Below are positions 32,137-41,838 of a stretch of DNA of 64,000 nt, one piece after another (the stretch's first letter is position 1; each line of letters opens with the position of its first letter). The position numbers were made by a program, and so were the translations under genes. Source of the stretch: Shinella daejeonensis (GTDB lineage Bacteria; Pseudomonadota; Alphaproteobacteria; Rhizobiales; Rhizobiaceae). The notes beneath the pieces are model-generated. The model did not search any database. It was not told where the DNA came from and saw nothing but the letters and a program-made list of their open reading frames with translations. The stretch is taken from the NCBI RefSeq assembly GCF_024281235.1, contig NZ_JAHWXY010000001.1, forward strand, positions 682,001-746,000, given 5' to 3'.

Positions 32137-33195
32137 ATGACGAAGCGGATAACCATCGACGGTCGCGAAATCGGACCGGATCGTTCCCCCTATGTGATCG
32201 CCGAACTGTCGGCCAATCACAACGGCAGGCTGGAGACGGCGCTCGCCATCGTGGAGGAAGCGAAGAAGGCCGGCGCGGACGCCGTCAAACTACAGACCTA
32301 CCGCCCCGACACCATCACGCTCGACAGCGACGGCGAGGACTTCCAGATTCGCGGCGGCCTGTGGGACGGCGAGACCCTCTACAAGCTCTATGAGAAGGCC
32401 CATATGCCGTGGGACTGGCACAAGCCGCTGTTCGAGCGGGCGCGGGCGCTCGGCATCACCATCTTCTCCTCGCCCTTCGATACGACCGCCATCGACCTTC
32501 TCGAAGACCTGGGCGCGCCAGCCTACAAGATCGCCTCCTTCGAGGCGGTGGACCTGCCGTTGATCCGCTATGCCGCCTCCACCGGCAAGCCGCTGATCAT
32601 CTCGACCGGCATGGCCGACGCGGAGGAGATCGGCGAGGCCATCGAAGCGGCGCGCGACGGCGGCGGCAGGGAGATCGCCGTCCTCCATTGCGTGAGCGGC
32701 TATCCCGCCCCGGCCGAAGACTACAATCTGCGCACCGTCACGGACATGATCGAACGCTTCGGGCTGGTGACCGGCCTTTCCGACCACACGCTCGACAATG
32801 TCACCGCCATCGCCGCTGTCGCCCTTGGCGCGTCCATCGTGGAAAAACATTTCACGCTCGATCGCTCGGGCGGCGGCCCGGACGACAGCTTCTCGCTGGA
32901 ACCGGCGGAAATGGCGGCGCTGGTCCACGGCTGCAAGACCGCCTGGAGCGCGCTCGGCGGCGTCAACTATGCCCGCAAGTCGAGCGAGCAGGGCAATGTC
33001 CAGTTCCGCCGTTCGCTCTATTTCGTGACGGATATCGACGCCGGAGAAACCATCACCGCGGAAATGGTGCGCAGCGTCCGGCCCGGCTTCGGCCTCGCGC
33101 CGAAGCATCTCGACCGCGTCCTCGGCCGGACGGCGGCGCTGCCGGTCCGCCGCAACACGCCCGTTACCTGGGAAAGCATCGGCCTTGCGGAATGA
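32137..33195 (+). CDS. pseI: PseI, pseudaminic acid synthase
   Basis: The 352-residue NeuB-family enzyme condenses the free hexose with phosphoenolpyruvate. The barrel motifs are YVIAELSANHNGRLETAL, AVKLQTYRPDTITLD, and the PseI-type ETLYKLYEKAHMPWDWHKPL, which distinguishes it from sialic or legionaminic acid synthases. The C-terminal SAF (antifreeze-like) domain covers about residues 290-352. It is the last gene of the operon; lrp converges 31 bases beyond. Confidence 0.95.
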   Translation: MTKRITIDGREIGPDRSPYVIAELSANHNGRLETALAIVEEAKKAGADAVKLQTYRPDTITLDSDGEDFQIRGGLWDGETLYKLYEKAHMPWDWHKPLFERARALGITIFSSPFDTTAIDLLEDLGAPAYKIASFEAVDLPLIRYAASTGKPLIISTGMADAEEIGEAIEAARDGGGREIAVLHCVSGYPAPAEDYNLRTVTDMIERFGLVTGLSDHTLDNVTAIAAVALGASIVEKHFTLDRSGGGPDDSFSLEPAEMAALVHGCKTAWSALGGVNYARKSSEQGNVQFRRSLYFVTDIDAGETITAEMVRSVRPGFGLAPKHLDRVLGRTAALPVRRNTPVTWESIGLAE

Positions 33196-33226
33196 GGCGG
33201 GAGGCTCCTGCCTCTCTCCTTACGAT

Positions 33227-33694
33227 TTACAATTCCACCAGCCCCGCCTTCTTCACCTGCCGGATCGTCAGCATCGTGCGCACCGTGTCGACCTGCGCGT
33301 TGGCGGCCAGTTCCTCGATGACGAAGTCCTGGAAGCGGGAAAGATTCCTGGCCACGCAATGCAGCAGGAAATCGCTTTCACCCGACACCATCCAGGCCTG
33401 GCGCACGATCGGCCATCCGGTCGTCGCCGTCGCGAAGGCCTTGAGATTGGCCTCCGACTGGTGCTTCAGGCCGATCATGCAGAACGCGACGAGATCGTAG
33501 CCGAGCGACGGGGCGTTGAGGATTGCCGCATAGCCCTCGATAATGCCCGCCTCCTCCAGCTTGCGCACGCGGCGCAGGCACGGGGGCGCAGAAATACCGG
33601 CGCGCGCGGCCAGTTCCACATTGGTCATGCGCCCGTCGGCCTGGAGTTCCTTGAGGATGCGGATATCGATGGCGTCGAGTTCTGCGCGAAACAT
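33227..33694 (-). CDS. Lrp/AsnC-family transcriptional regulator
   Basis: A 155-residue regulator. The N-terminal winged helix (MFRAELDAIDIRILKELQAD, then AARAGISAPPCLRRVRKLEE) is followed by the RAM ligand-binding domain (SLGYDLVAFCMIGLK onwards). The start at 33694 gives the family length; a longer frame from 33778 has no support. It converges on pseI and diverges from trxB. The gene order lrp-trxB-lsrB follows, to my knowledge, the Sinorhizobium layout. Confidence 0.92.
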   Translation of the reverse strand: MFRAELDAIDIRILKELQADGRMTNVELAARAGISAPPCLRRVRKLEEAGIIEGYAAILNAPSLGYDLVAFCMIGLKHQSEANLKAFATATTGWPIVRQAWMVSGESDFLLHCVARNLSRFQDFVIEELAANAQVDTVRTMLTIRQVKKAGLVEL

Positions 33695-33949
33695 GTGCGG
33701 GATACGAACCTTTCCTGATGACGACCGGATATGATGTGAATCGCTCGATCCACGCAATATTCTTACGAGTAAAGGCACAAATATGTCACGCGGCGGCGCG
33801 GGACTGTTGGCAAAGGCGGTTGCACACTTGAAACTCCGGCCCTGCCTCCCCTAAATGGGAGCGAACGCCAATCCAGCAGATTTTCCGCCCGGCGCGCCAT
33901 GCGTCGGCGGACGATAATGGGGACGAGAAGCGTCCCGGAAGGAATGACC

Positions 33950-34924
33950 ATGTCCGCGCGCCACGTCAAGGTGCTGATCATCGGCTCCGGCCCCGCCGGT
34001 TATACCGCCGCCATCTATACCGCCCGCGCCATGCTGGAGCCGGTGCTGATCGCCGGTCTGGAGCAGGGCGGCCAGCTCACGATCACCACCGACGTGGAGA
34101 ACTATCCGGGCTACGCCGATCCGGTCCAGGGTCCCTGGATGATGGAGCAGATGCTGAAGCAGGCGCAAAATGTCGGCGCGGAGATCGTCAACGATCTCGT
34201 GACCGGCGTCGATCTCGACGTGCGCCCCTTCCGCATCACCACCGACAGCGGGGCGGAATGGACCGCCGATGCGCTCATCATCGCCACCGGCGCGAAGGCC
34301 AAATGGCTCGGCATCGAATCGGAGCAGAAGTTCCAGGGATTTGGCGTCTCGGCCTGCGCCACCTGCGACGGCTTCTTCTATCGCAACAGGGACGTGATCG
34401 TCGTTGGCGGCGGCAATTCGGCCGTCGAGGAAGCGCTCTATCTTTCCAATCTCGCAAAGACGGTGACGCTGGTCCACCGCCGTGACAGCCTGCGCTCGGA
34501 GAAGATCCTTCAGGAACGTCTCTTCGCGAAAGAAAACGTCTCCCTGCTCTGGGATCACGAAGTCATCGAATATCTGGGCGGCGAGGCGAAGCCGCCGATG
34601 CCGGCCGCCGTCAACGGCGTGCGCCTGCGCAACACGAAGACCGGCGAGATTCGCGACATGGCGACCGACGGCGTCTTCGTGGCCATCGGCCATGCGCCGG
34701 CAGTCGAACTGTTCAAGGACAAGCTGCGGCTGAAGCCGAGCGGCTATCTGTGGACGGCGCCCGGCTCGACCGCCACCGACGTGCCCGGCGTCTTCGCGGC
34801 CGGCGATGTCGCCGACGATATCTACCGTCAGGCCGTCACCGCCGCCGGCATGGGCTGCATGGCCGCGCTGGAATCCGAAAAGTATCTGGCGGGCCATAGG
34901 CCTGTCGCAATTGCGGCCGAATAG
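33950..34924 (+). CDS. trxB: Thioredoxin reductase TrxB
   Basis: The 324-residue flavoenzyme reduces thioredoxin with NADPH. The FAD motif is LIIGSGPAGYTAAIYTARA, the redox pair is in SACATCDGFFYR (about residue 139), the NADPH motif is VVGGGNSAVEEALYLS, and the C-terminal FAD motif is GVFAAGDVADDIYRQAVTAA. The start at 33950 is favoured over 33944 and 33899 because GGAAGGA then lies at the right distance. Confidence 0.96.
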   Translation: MSARHVKVLIIGSGPAGYTAAIYTARAMLEPVLIAGLEQGGQLTITTDVENYPGYADPVQGPWMMEQMLKQAQNVGAEIVNDLVTGVDLDVRPFRITTDSGAEWTADALIIATGAKAKWLGIESEQKFQGFGVSACATCDGFFYRNRDVIVVGGGNSAVEEALYLSNLAKTVTLVHRRDSLRSEKILQERLFAKENVSLLWDHEVIEYLGGEAKPPMPAAVNGVRLRNTKTGEIRDMATDGVFVAIGHAPAVELFKDKLRLKPSGYLWTAPGSTATDVPGVFAAGDVADDIYRQAVTAAGMGCMAALESEKYLAGHRPVAIAAE

Positions 34925-35037
34925 AAGCCGCCAACAAGGGCGGCGGGAATCATTCCGACCGCCCACGTGGGAACAGCAGGATCAGCAACCAGGCGGGCCG
35001 CACGGCTTTTCCGCCAGGAGGACACATGGGGGACAGA

Positions 35038-35934
35038 ATGTCGCTCGATTGGGATAAGCTGCGGATCTTCCATGCCGCGGCCGAAGCCGGTTCATTCACG
35101 CATGCCGCCGACAGGCTGCATCTGTCGCAATCGGCAATCAGCCGGCAGGTAAGCTCGCTCGAACAGGACGTCGGGATAAAGCTCTTCCATCGCCATGCGC
35201 GCGGCCTCATCCTCACCGAGCAGGGAGAGATTCTCTATCGCACCGCCCACGAGGTTCTGATGAAGCTCGAAAGCGTGCGCGTGCAGCTGACCGAGAACAC
35301 GGAAAAGCCGAGCGGCAAGCTGCGCATCACCACGACGGTCGGCCTCGGCCAGGGGTGGCTGACCGACAAGATCCAGGAATTCCTCGCGCTCTATCCCGAC
35401 ATGCAGGTGCAGCTAATCCTCGACAACGAGGAGCTGGATGTGAACATGCGCCACGCCGATTGCGCCATCCGGCTGCGCGAACCGCAGCAATCGGACCTCA
35501 TCCAGCGCAAGCTCTTTACCGTGCACATGCATGTCTATGCCGCGCCCTCCTATATCAACCGCTACGGCGAGCCGCAGTCGGTCGACGATCTCGACAAGCA
35601 CAAGATCATCACGTTCGGCGAGCCGGCGCCCGCCTATCTGCTCGATGTGAACTGGCTGGAAATCGCGGGCCGCGATTCCGACAACCCGCGTCCCTCGGTG
35701 CTGCAAATCAACAGCCAGACCTCCATCAAGCGCGCCTGCCTGCTCGGCATCGGCGTCGCGATGCTGCCCGACTATATCGTCGGCCGGGATCCCGGCCTGC
35801 TCCAGCTTCCGGTCAGCGCCGACATTCCCTCCTTCGACACCTATTTCTGCTACCCGAGCGAGATGAAGAACGCCGCAAAGCTCAAGGTTTTCCGCGACTT
35901 CATCGTGGCCAAGGCAAGAAACTGGAACTTCTGA
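35038..35934 (+). CDS. lsrB: LysR-family regulator LsrB/VtlR
   Basis: A 298-residue LysR regulator. The N-terminal helix-turn-helix is MSLDWDKLRIFHAAAEAGSF, then RLHLSQSAISRQVSSLE, followed by an effector domain from about residue 85. It resembles LsrB of Sinorhizobium (LPS and redox control) and VtlR of Brucella, which controls an AbcR sRNA. The tandem sRNAs directly downstream support this identification. An alternative start at 35026 with AGGAGGA upstream adds 4 residues. Confidence 0.88.
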   Translation: MSLDWDKLRIFHAAAEAGSFTHAADRLHLSQSAISRQVSSLEQDVGIKLFHRHARGLILTEQGEILYRTAHEVLMKLESVRVQLTENTEKPSGKLRITTTVGLGQGWLTDKIQEFLALYPDMQVQLILDNEELDVNMRHADCAIRLREPQQSDLIQRKLFTVHMHVYAAPSYINRYGEPQSVDDLDKHKIITFGEPAPAYLLDVNWLEIAGRDSDNPRPSVLQINSQTSIKRACLLGIGVAMLPDYIVGRDPGLLQLPVSADIPSFDTYFCYPSEMKNAAKLKVFRDFIVAKARNWNF

Positions 35935-35987
35935 GGGAATCCGCCAAGGTCTGCACCTGTTGCATGGCTGTCATGCACATTCATCGG

Positions 35988-36016
35988 TTGATGTTGGCGG
36001 TGAAAACCACCATATC
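35988..36016 (+). promoter_or_regulatory. Predicted promoter of sRNA copy 1
   Basis: TTGATG (35988-35993) and CATATC (36011-36016) with a 17-base spacer place a start near 36023. A partial Pho-box-like CTGTCAT lies further upstream near 35968. Prediction from sequence only. Confidence 0.5.
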
Positions 36017-36022
36017 ACCCTC

Positions 36023-36142
36023 AGCTGATGCACTTTGGTGGCTTTTTCCTCCCAGTGCCACCGCAGCAGCTGTTCCCCTCTGGAGGTTTTATTACCTTCA
36101 AAACTATAAGGGCCCAGGTTAATCTTGCGGCCCTCTTTTTTT
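36023..36142 (+). ncRNA. abcR1: AbcR/alpha-r15-family small RNA, copy 1
   Basis: About 120 nt from the predicted start to the T-tract. A 5' hairpin (GGTGGC with GCCACC) exposes CCTCCCA in its loop, a second single-stranded motif CTGTTCCCCTCTGGAGGT follows, and a terminator hairpin (AGGGCC with GGCCCT) ends in seven T (36136-36142). AbcR RNAs base-pair through such pyrimidine-rich motifs with mRNAs, mainly of ABC-transporter binding proteins, usually with Hfq. Position between lsrB and an arsR gene matches the tandem smrC15/smrC16 locus of S. meliloti as I recall it. Which copy corresponds to AbcR1 or AbcR2 is arbitrary here. Confidence 0.8.
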
Positions 36143-36206
36143 GCCTTGCGTTTCCCGCATGGGTGCCGACCGTATCTTCGCCTTCCCATAAAATTCCGGC
36201 ATCGGC

Positions 36207-36235
36207 CTTGAAGCGGGCCATCGCCGCGCCATATC
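36207..36235 (+). promoter_or_regulatory. Predicted promoter of sRNA copy 2
   Basis: CTTGAA (36207-36212) and CATATC (36230-36235) with a 17-base spacer place a start near 36242. The -10 hexamer is the same as that of copy 1. Confidence 0.5.
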
Positions 36236-36241
36236 TATTGT

Positions 36242-36356
36242 AGTCGGCGCAAACGCGGTTTTCCCTCCCCTGCCGCGCGCCGGCTGTTCCCCTCTGGAGG
36301 TCCATGGACCTTCAAACCTGAAAGGGCCCAGGCATTGCTTGAGGCCCTCTTTTTTT
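36242..36356 (+). ncRNA. abcR2: AbcR/alpha-r15-family small RNA, copy 2
   Basis: About 115 nt. It shares with copy 1 the block CTGTTCCCCTCTGGAGGT, the ACCTTCAAA stretch, the AGGGCCCAGG block and a terminator with seven T (36350-36356). Its 5' hairpin (CGCGG with CCGCG) carries TTTTCCCTCCCC in the loop, so the proposed pairing motif is kept while the stem is rewritten. Two such RNAs in tandem with separate promoters and terminators is the known arrangement of the family. Confidence 0.8.
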
Positions 36357-36388
36357 ATCCCTCCCTTGTAACGCTGTGCGCGCCTTCA

Positions 36389-36432
36389 TATATCGCGAGA
36401 AACCGATATGATGTTCGTTCATTCGCGATATA
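36389..36432. promoter_or_regulatory. Inverted-repeat operator upstream of arsR
   Basis: TATATCGCGA (36389-36398) and TCGCGATATA (36423-36432) are perfect inverse complements separated by 24 bases, ending 6 bases before the arsR start. This is the expected position for autoregulation by an ArsR-type repressor. Confidence 0.6.
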
Positions 36433-36437
36433 CCGAC

Positions 36438-36743
36438 ATGACTGAAACGGCTACCGACGAAATCTTCAAGGCGCTCGCCCATCCGAAGCGGATCGAGATC
36501 CTTGCCTGGCTGAAGGAGCCGGAGCGGCATTTCGCGAGTCAGGAACATCCCCTGGAATTCGGCGTCTGCGCCGGGCAGATCGAAAAGCGCTGCGGCCTTT
36601 CCCAATCCACCGTATCCGCTCATCTCGCCATCCTGCAACGGGCCGGGCTCGTCACGACGCGCAAGGTCGGCCAGTGGGTCTTCTTCAAGCGCAGTGAGGA
36701 CCATATCGCCGCCTTTGTCGGGAAGCTTTCCCGCTCTCTCTGA
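36438..36743 (+). CDS. ArsR-family transcriptional regulator
   Basis: A 101-residue winged-helix repressor: EIFKALAHPKRIEILAWLKE at the N-terminus and the recognition helix GLSQSTVSAHLAILQRAGL (about residue 55). The two Cys (GVCAGQIEKRCG) are not in the classic metal-binding CxC arrangement, so an inducer other than arsenite is possible. It is followed 34 bases later by an ene-reductase, an arrangement common for electrophile-sensing ArsR or TetR regulators. Confidence 0.87.
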   Translation: MTETATDEIFKALAHPKRIEILAWLKEPERHFASQEHPLEFGVCAGQIEKRCGLSQSTVSAHLAILQRAGLVTTRKVGQWVFFKRSEDHIAAFVGKLSRSL

Positions 36744-36777
36744 TTTCCCTTTTCCTCCAGCAAAAAGAAGGATTTCC

Positions 36778-37899
36778 ATGACTTCGCTTTTCGACCCCCT
36801 CAAGATCGGCGACATCCAGCTTTCCAACCGCGTCGTCATGGCGCCGCTGACGCGCAACCGTTCGCCGCGCGCCATCCCCAATACGCTCAACGCCGTCTAT
36901 TACGAGCAGCGCGCCTCCGCGGGCCTCATCATCACGGAAGGAACGCCGATCACCCAGCAGGGCCAGGGCTACGCCGACGTGCCCGGCCTCTATACGCCGG
37001 AAGCGCTGGAAGGCTGGAAGCAGGTGACGGACGCCGTGCACAAGGCCGGCGGCAAGATCGTCACCCAGATGTGGCATGTCGGACGCGTCTCGCATGACAG
37101 CCTGCAACCCGGCGGCGGCAAGCCGGTCGCTCCTTCCGCCATACGCGCCGCCGCCAAGACCTATCTTCTCAATAGCGACGGCAGCGCCGGCTTTGCGGAC
37201 ACCTCGCAACCCCGCGCTCTGGAACGCGATGAGATCGGCGGTATCGTCGAGGACTATCGCCGCGCCGCCCGCGCCGCAATCGATGCCGGCTTCGACGGGA
37301 TCGAAATCCATGCCGCCAACGGTTATCTGATCGACCAGTTCCTGCGCTCCGGCAGCAACCACCGTACGGATGAATACGGCGGTTCGATTGAAAACCGCAG
37401 CCGCTTCCTCCTCGAAGTCGTCGAGGCGATCACAAAGGAAATCGGCGCCGGCCGCACGGCGATCCGCATCTCGCCGGTGACGCCCGCCAACGACGCGGCC
37501 GACCCGGATCCGCAACCGCTCTTCACCCATGTCGTGGAGCGGCTTGCGAGATACGAGCTTGCCTATATCCATATCATCGAAGGGGCGACGGGCGGGCCCC
37601 GCGACTTCCAGCAGGGCGACAGGCCGTTCGACTACAAGGCGCTGCGGGCCGCCTATGCGGCGGCCGGCGGCAAGGCCGCCTGGATGGTCAACAACGGCTA
37701 TGATCGCACGAGCGCCATCGATGCGGTGGCAAGCGGCCATGCCGACCTCGTCGCTTTCGGCAAGCTCTTCATCGCCAATCCCGATCTCGTCGAGCGGCTG
37801 AGAAACGACACCGCGCTCAACGCCGCCGACCGGGACACGTTCTACGGCGGCGGCGCCAAGGGCTATACGGACTATCCGGCGCTGGAAAACGTCGCCTGA
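36778..37899 (+). CDS. Old-yellow-enzyme family ene-reductase (NemA-like)
   Basis: A 373-residue FMN-dependent reductase of activated C=C bonds, such as enones, maleimides and nitro-compounds. MTSLFDPLKIGDIQLSNRVV at the N-terminus, the substrate-binding His-Ala-Ala-Asn in EIHAANGYLIDQFL (about residue 181), and the phosphate-binding blocks RTDEYGGSIENRSRF and ADLVAFGKLFIANPDL are clear. AGAAGGA precedes the start. It is probably co-transcribed with arsR. Confidence 0.93.
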   Translation: MTSLFDPLKIGDIQLSNRVVMAPLTRNRSPRAIPNTLNAVYYEQRASAGLIITEGTPITQQGQGYADVPGLYTPEALEGWKQVTDAVHKAGGKIVTQMWHVGRVSHDSLQPGGGKPVAPSAIRAAAKTYLLNSDGSAGFADTSQPRALERDEIGGIVEDYRRAARAAIDAGFDGIEIHAANGYLIDQFLRSGSNHRTDEYGGSIENRSRFLLEVVEAITKEIGAGRTAIRISPVTPANDAADPDPQPLFTHVVERLARYELAYIHIIEGATGGPRDFQQGDRPFDYKALRAAYAAAGGKAAWMVNNGYDRTSAIDAVASGHADLVAFGKLFIANPDLVERLRNDTALNAADRDTFYGGGAKGYTDYPALENVA

Positions 37900-37927
37900 A
37901 CAGCCGGCTTCCGGCCGATTGAAACAG

Positions 37928-37962
37928 CGTCCGCGGCTTCCTCGCCGCGGACGTTCCTTTTT
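37928..37962 (+). terminator. Terminator of the arsR/ene-reductase operon
   Basis: A perfect 9-bp stem (37928-37936 with 37945-37953) is followed by TTCCTTTTT, 29 bases after the stop. Confidence 0.8.
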
Positions 37963-37984
37963 AACCTCGCCCGGCCAACCGCGA

Positions 37985-38053
37985 TCGATTCAAACGGGAT
38001 CGAGTGCGATGCGGGCGGAAAACCGCTCTACACTTTTCCGCATCCGGCTCTAG
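37985..38053 (-). repeat. Dispersed rhizobial intergenic repeat, copy 2 (shorter variant)
   Basis: Read on the minus strand it starts CTAGAGCCGGATGCGGAAAA, continues GTGTAGAGCGGTTTTCCG and ends ATCCCGTTTGAATCGAT. It shares the AGAGC start, the AAAAGTG block and the AGCGGTTTT block with the copies at 27.5, 43.3 and 46.3 kb. Confidence 0.5.
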
Positions 38054-38092
38054 ATCTACGGCCAGTCCCATCGCCGAGGAGTGGCCGCATCC

Positions 38093-39193
38093 ATGCTTTC
38101 CAGCCTGTTGAAGGAGCGTTTTCTGTTCATCGGCCTGGCAATGGCCATTCTCGCCTATGCGATGGAACACAGTCTTCTCGAAATGGGGCGCCTGCCGATG
38201 CTGGCCGGCGCCGTCCTGATCATCGCGGCGATCGTGCTCGTCTCGACCCGCGTCGCCCATCACGCCGAGGTGCTCGCCTCGAAAGTCGGCGATCCCTATG
38301 GCACGATGATCCTGACGCTCTCGGCGGTTCTGGTGGAGGTGGTGATCCTCGCCATCATGATGCAGGGCGAAACCTCGCCGACGCTGGTGCGCGACACGAT
38401 CTACGCCGCCGTGATGCTCGACATCAACGGCATTCTCGGCCTTGCCGCCCTTCTCGGCGGCCTGCGCCACGGCGAACAGCCCTATAACGACGACTCCGGC
38501 AAGACCTACGGGGTGATGATCCTGACGGCCATGGGCATCTCGATGATCGTGCCCGAATTCGTGCCGCCGGAAAGCTGGCACTTCTATTCGGCCTTCACCA
38601 TCGGCGCGATGATCGCGCTTTACGCGCTCTTCCTGCGCATGCAGGTCGGCCCGCACAGCTATTTCTTCAGTTACGCCTATCCGCGCGCCGGGCGGAAGGA
38701 ACAGCGGGCCGAGGCCTCCGTCCCTGGTGACGAGAGCGAATCCGCACCGCTCGCCATCGCCGTCATCGTCATCGGCGTCGTGCTGATCGGCGCGCTGGCG
38801 GAGGTGATGTCGGTCCTGCTTACGGCCGGCCTCAGGGGAACCGGCGCGCCGCCGGCGCTGATGGCCATCGTCGTGGCGGCGATTTCCGCAGCACCGGAAA
38901 TCCTGACGGCGCTGCGCGCGGCCCTCGCCAACCGCATGCAGTCCGTCGTCAATATCGCCATGGGAGCGTCGCTTTCCACCGTCATCCTGACCGTGCCGGT
39001 CATGGAGGCGATCGCGCTCTACACCGGCCAGCCGTTCATCATGGCGATGTCGCCGGTGCAGACCATCATGGTGACGATCACCCTGATCGCCGCCGCGATC
39101 AACCTCAACGACGGCGAGACCAACGCCATCGAGGGGATGACCCATTTCGTGCTCTTCGCCACCTTCCTGATGCTGACGGCCATCGGCCTCTAG
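38093..39193 (+). CDS. chaA: Ca2+/H+ (cation/proton) antiporter, ChaA-like
   Basis: A 366-residue membrane protein with about eleven helices and two exchanger alpha-repeats: GTMILTLSAVLVEVVILAIM in the first half (acidic residue within the helix) and AAISAAPEILTALRAALANR in the second. These are the ChaA/CAX features for proton-driven Ca2+ or Na+/K+ export. The start at 38093 follows GAGGAG; a GTG at 38081 overlaps that site and is less likely. Confidence 0.88.
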   Translation: MLSSLLKERFLFIGLAMAILAYAMEHSLLEMGRLPMLAGAVLIIAAIVLVSTRVAHHAEVLASKVGDPYGTMILTLSAVLVEVVILAIMMQGETSPTLVRDTIYAAVMLDINGILGLAALLGGLRHGEQPYNDDSGKTYGVMILTAMGISMIVPEFVPPESWHFYSAFTIGAMIALYALFLRMQVGPHSYFFSYAYPRAGRKEQRAEASVPGDESESAPLAIAVIVIGVVLIGALAEVMSVLLTAGLRGTGAPPALMAIVVAAISAAPEILTALRAALANRMQSVVNIAMGASLSTVILTVPVMEAIALYTGQPFIMAMSPVQTIMVTITLIAAAINLNDGETNAIEGMTHFVLFATFLMLTAIGL

Positions 39194-39209
39194 GCTCGCC
39201 GGTCATCAC

Positions 39210-39238
39210 GAAAAAGGGGCGCGCTTGCGCACGCCCCC
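39210..39238 (-). terminator. Terminator of the aspartate aminotransferase gene
   Basis: On the minus strand a GGGGCG stem (39216-39221 with 39232-39237) is followed by TTTTT. It lies in the 68-base gap between convergent genes. Confidence 0.75.
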
Positions 39239-39261
39239 GAACCGGCAAGACCGAAGATCGC

Positions 39262-40780
<1,519 letters not shown>

Positions 40781-41668
40781 ATGAACGAGAAAAGCATCTT
40801 CGCCAACCTCGTGCGGGAGCCGGACGGCGCCGTCAGCGCCGTCTACGGCGCCTACCGGCTGCAATCCGCGCTGCAACCGCTCTTCTGCGAAGACGAAGGC
40901 GGCAATCTGCATATCGAGGCGTTCGAGGGCTGGATCCGCGCCAGTTTCGACGGCCTCCCCTGCCCGCCTCCGGAATTCTTCCGCCGCGTGCCTGAAGCCG
41001 ATCGCGCCGCCGTCGACAGCCTCTGCCGCAGCCTGCATATCCTGAATGCCGGCGCGCTGCGCCGTGACGGCGTCGGCGTCATCGTCAATATCGAGCCGCA
41101 TCTCTTCGCGGAACCGCAGGCCCTCCGGCAGGAAATCGATCGCCTGCGCCTGACGGCCCGTGAGGCCGGACTGCAACCGGACCGCATCGCCTGCAAGATC
41201 CGCGAGCGCTCCGGCGACGAGGCCAGCCTGCCCGACCGCGTCGCCGCCCGCCTGCATGCCGGCGGTTTTTCCATCGCTATCGATGAATATGCCGGCGAGG
41301 ACCGCGATCTCGATCGTCTCCGGCGGCTGGAGCCGCAACTCGTCTCCTTCGACACGTCCTGGCTGCGCAGTTTCACCCGCAATCCGGCAGGGCTTGCGCT
41401 GGTGCGCGTGGTCATCGGCCAGTTCGAGGAGAACGGCATTCGCGCCATCGTGTCCGGGATCGAAACGCAGGAGCAGATCGATCTCTGCCATGCCCTCGGA
41501 TCCCCGCTCATGCAGGGCTATCTGCTCGCCGGTCCCGAGCTTGCGCCGACCGGGTTCGACCTGCGCTTTCCCGAACCGGCCCTGTCGCGGGCAGGCCGCC
41601 CCGCGGCCGGCGGCATGCGCAGCGCAAGACCGGCAAGACAGTTCGGAAGGCGGCGCGCCAGCGTATGA
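40781..41668 (+). CDS. Degenerate EAL-domain protein
   Basis: A 295-residue soluble protein related to cyclic-di-GMP phosphodiesterase domains. It aligns through EAFEGWIRASF (in place of EALxR), NIEPHLFA, IDEYAGEDRDLDRL (in place of DDFGxGxSSL), LVSFDTSWL (general-base lysine replaced by Phe) and SGIETQEQIDLCHALGSPL with QGYLLAGP. Several metal and catalytic residues are altered, so it is probably a c-di-GMP or protein binder, not an active enzyme. The ATG at 40781 follows GGTGAG; GTG at 40772 and TTG at 40763 are alternatives. Confidence 0.8.
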   Translation: MNEKSIFANLVREPDGAVSAVYGAYRLQSALQPLFCEDEGGNLHIEAFEGWIRASFDGLPCPPPEFFRRVPEADRAAVDSLCRSLHILNAGALRRDGVGVIVNIEPHLFAEPQALRQEIDRLRLTAREAGLQPDRIACKIRERSGDEASLPDRVAARLHAGGFSIAIDEYAGEDRDLDRLRRLEPQLVSFDTSWLRSFTRNPAGLALVRVVIGQFEENGIRAIVSGIETQEQIDLCHALGSPLMQGYLLAGPELAPTGFDLRFPEPALSRAGRPAAGGMRSARPARQFGRRRASV

Positions 41669-41838
41669 GGGCGCCGTCCCGTTTCCGGCCCGGCGCGGGA
41701 AGAACGGAAAATTTACCATGCCTCGTTCTTGCCGTGATATTTCTGGGGCCTTGCCGCAATTCGGTCCTCCTGCGGACGACTTCTGCACGCCATTCTCGCT
41801 TCCTGTCGAAGGCGAATTGATGCAAAGCGGGGACCATC

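Noticed and set aside
27653-33195. Legionaminic or sialic acid pathway
   Set aside because: PseB is the inverting dehydratase type, PseG/PseH/PseF carry Pse-type motifs, and the synthase has the PseI-type LYEKAHMPWDWH block.
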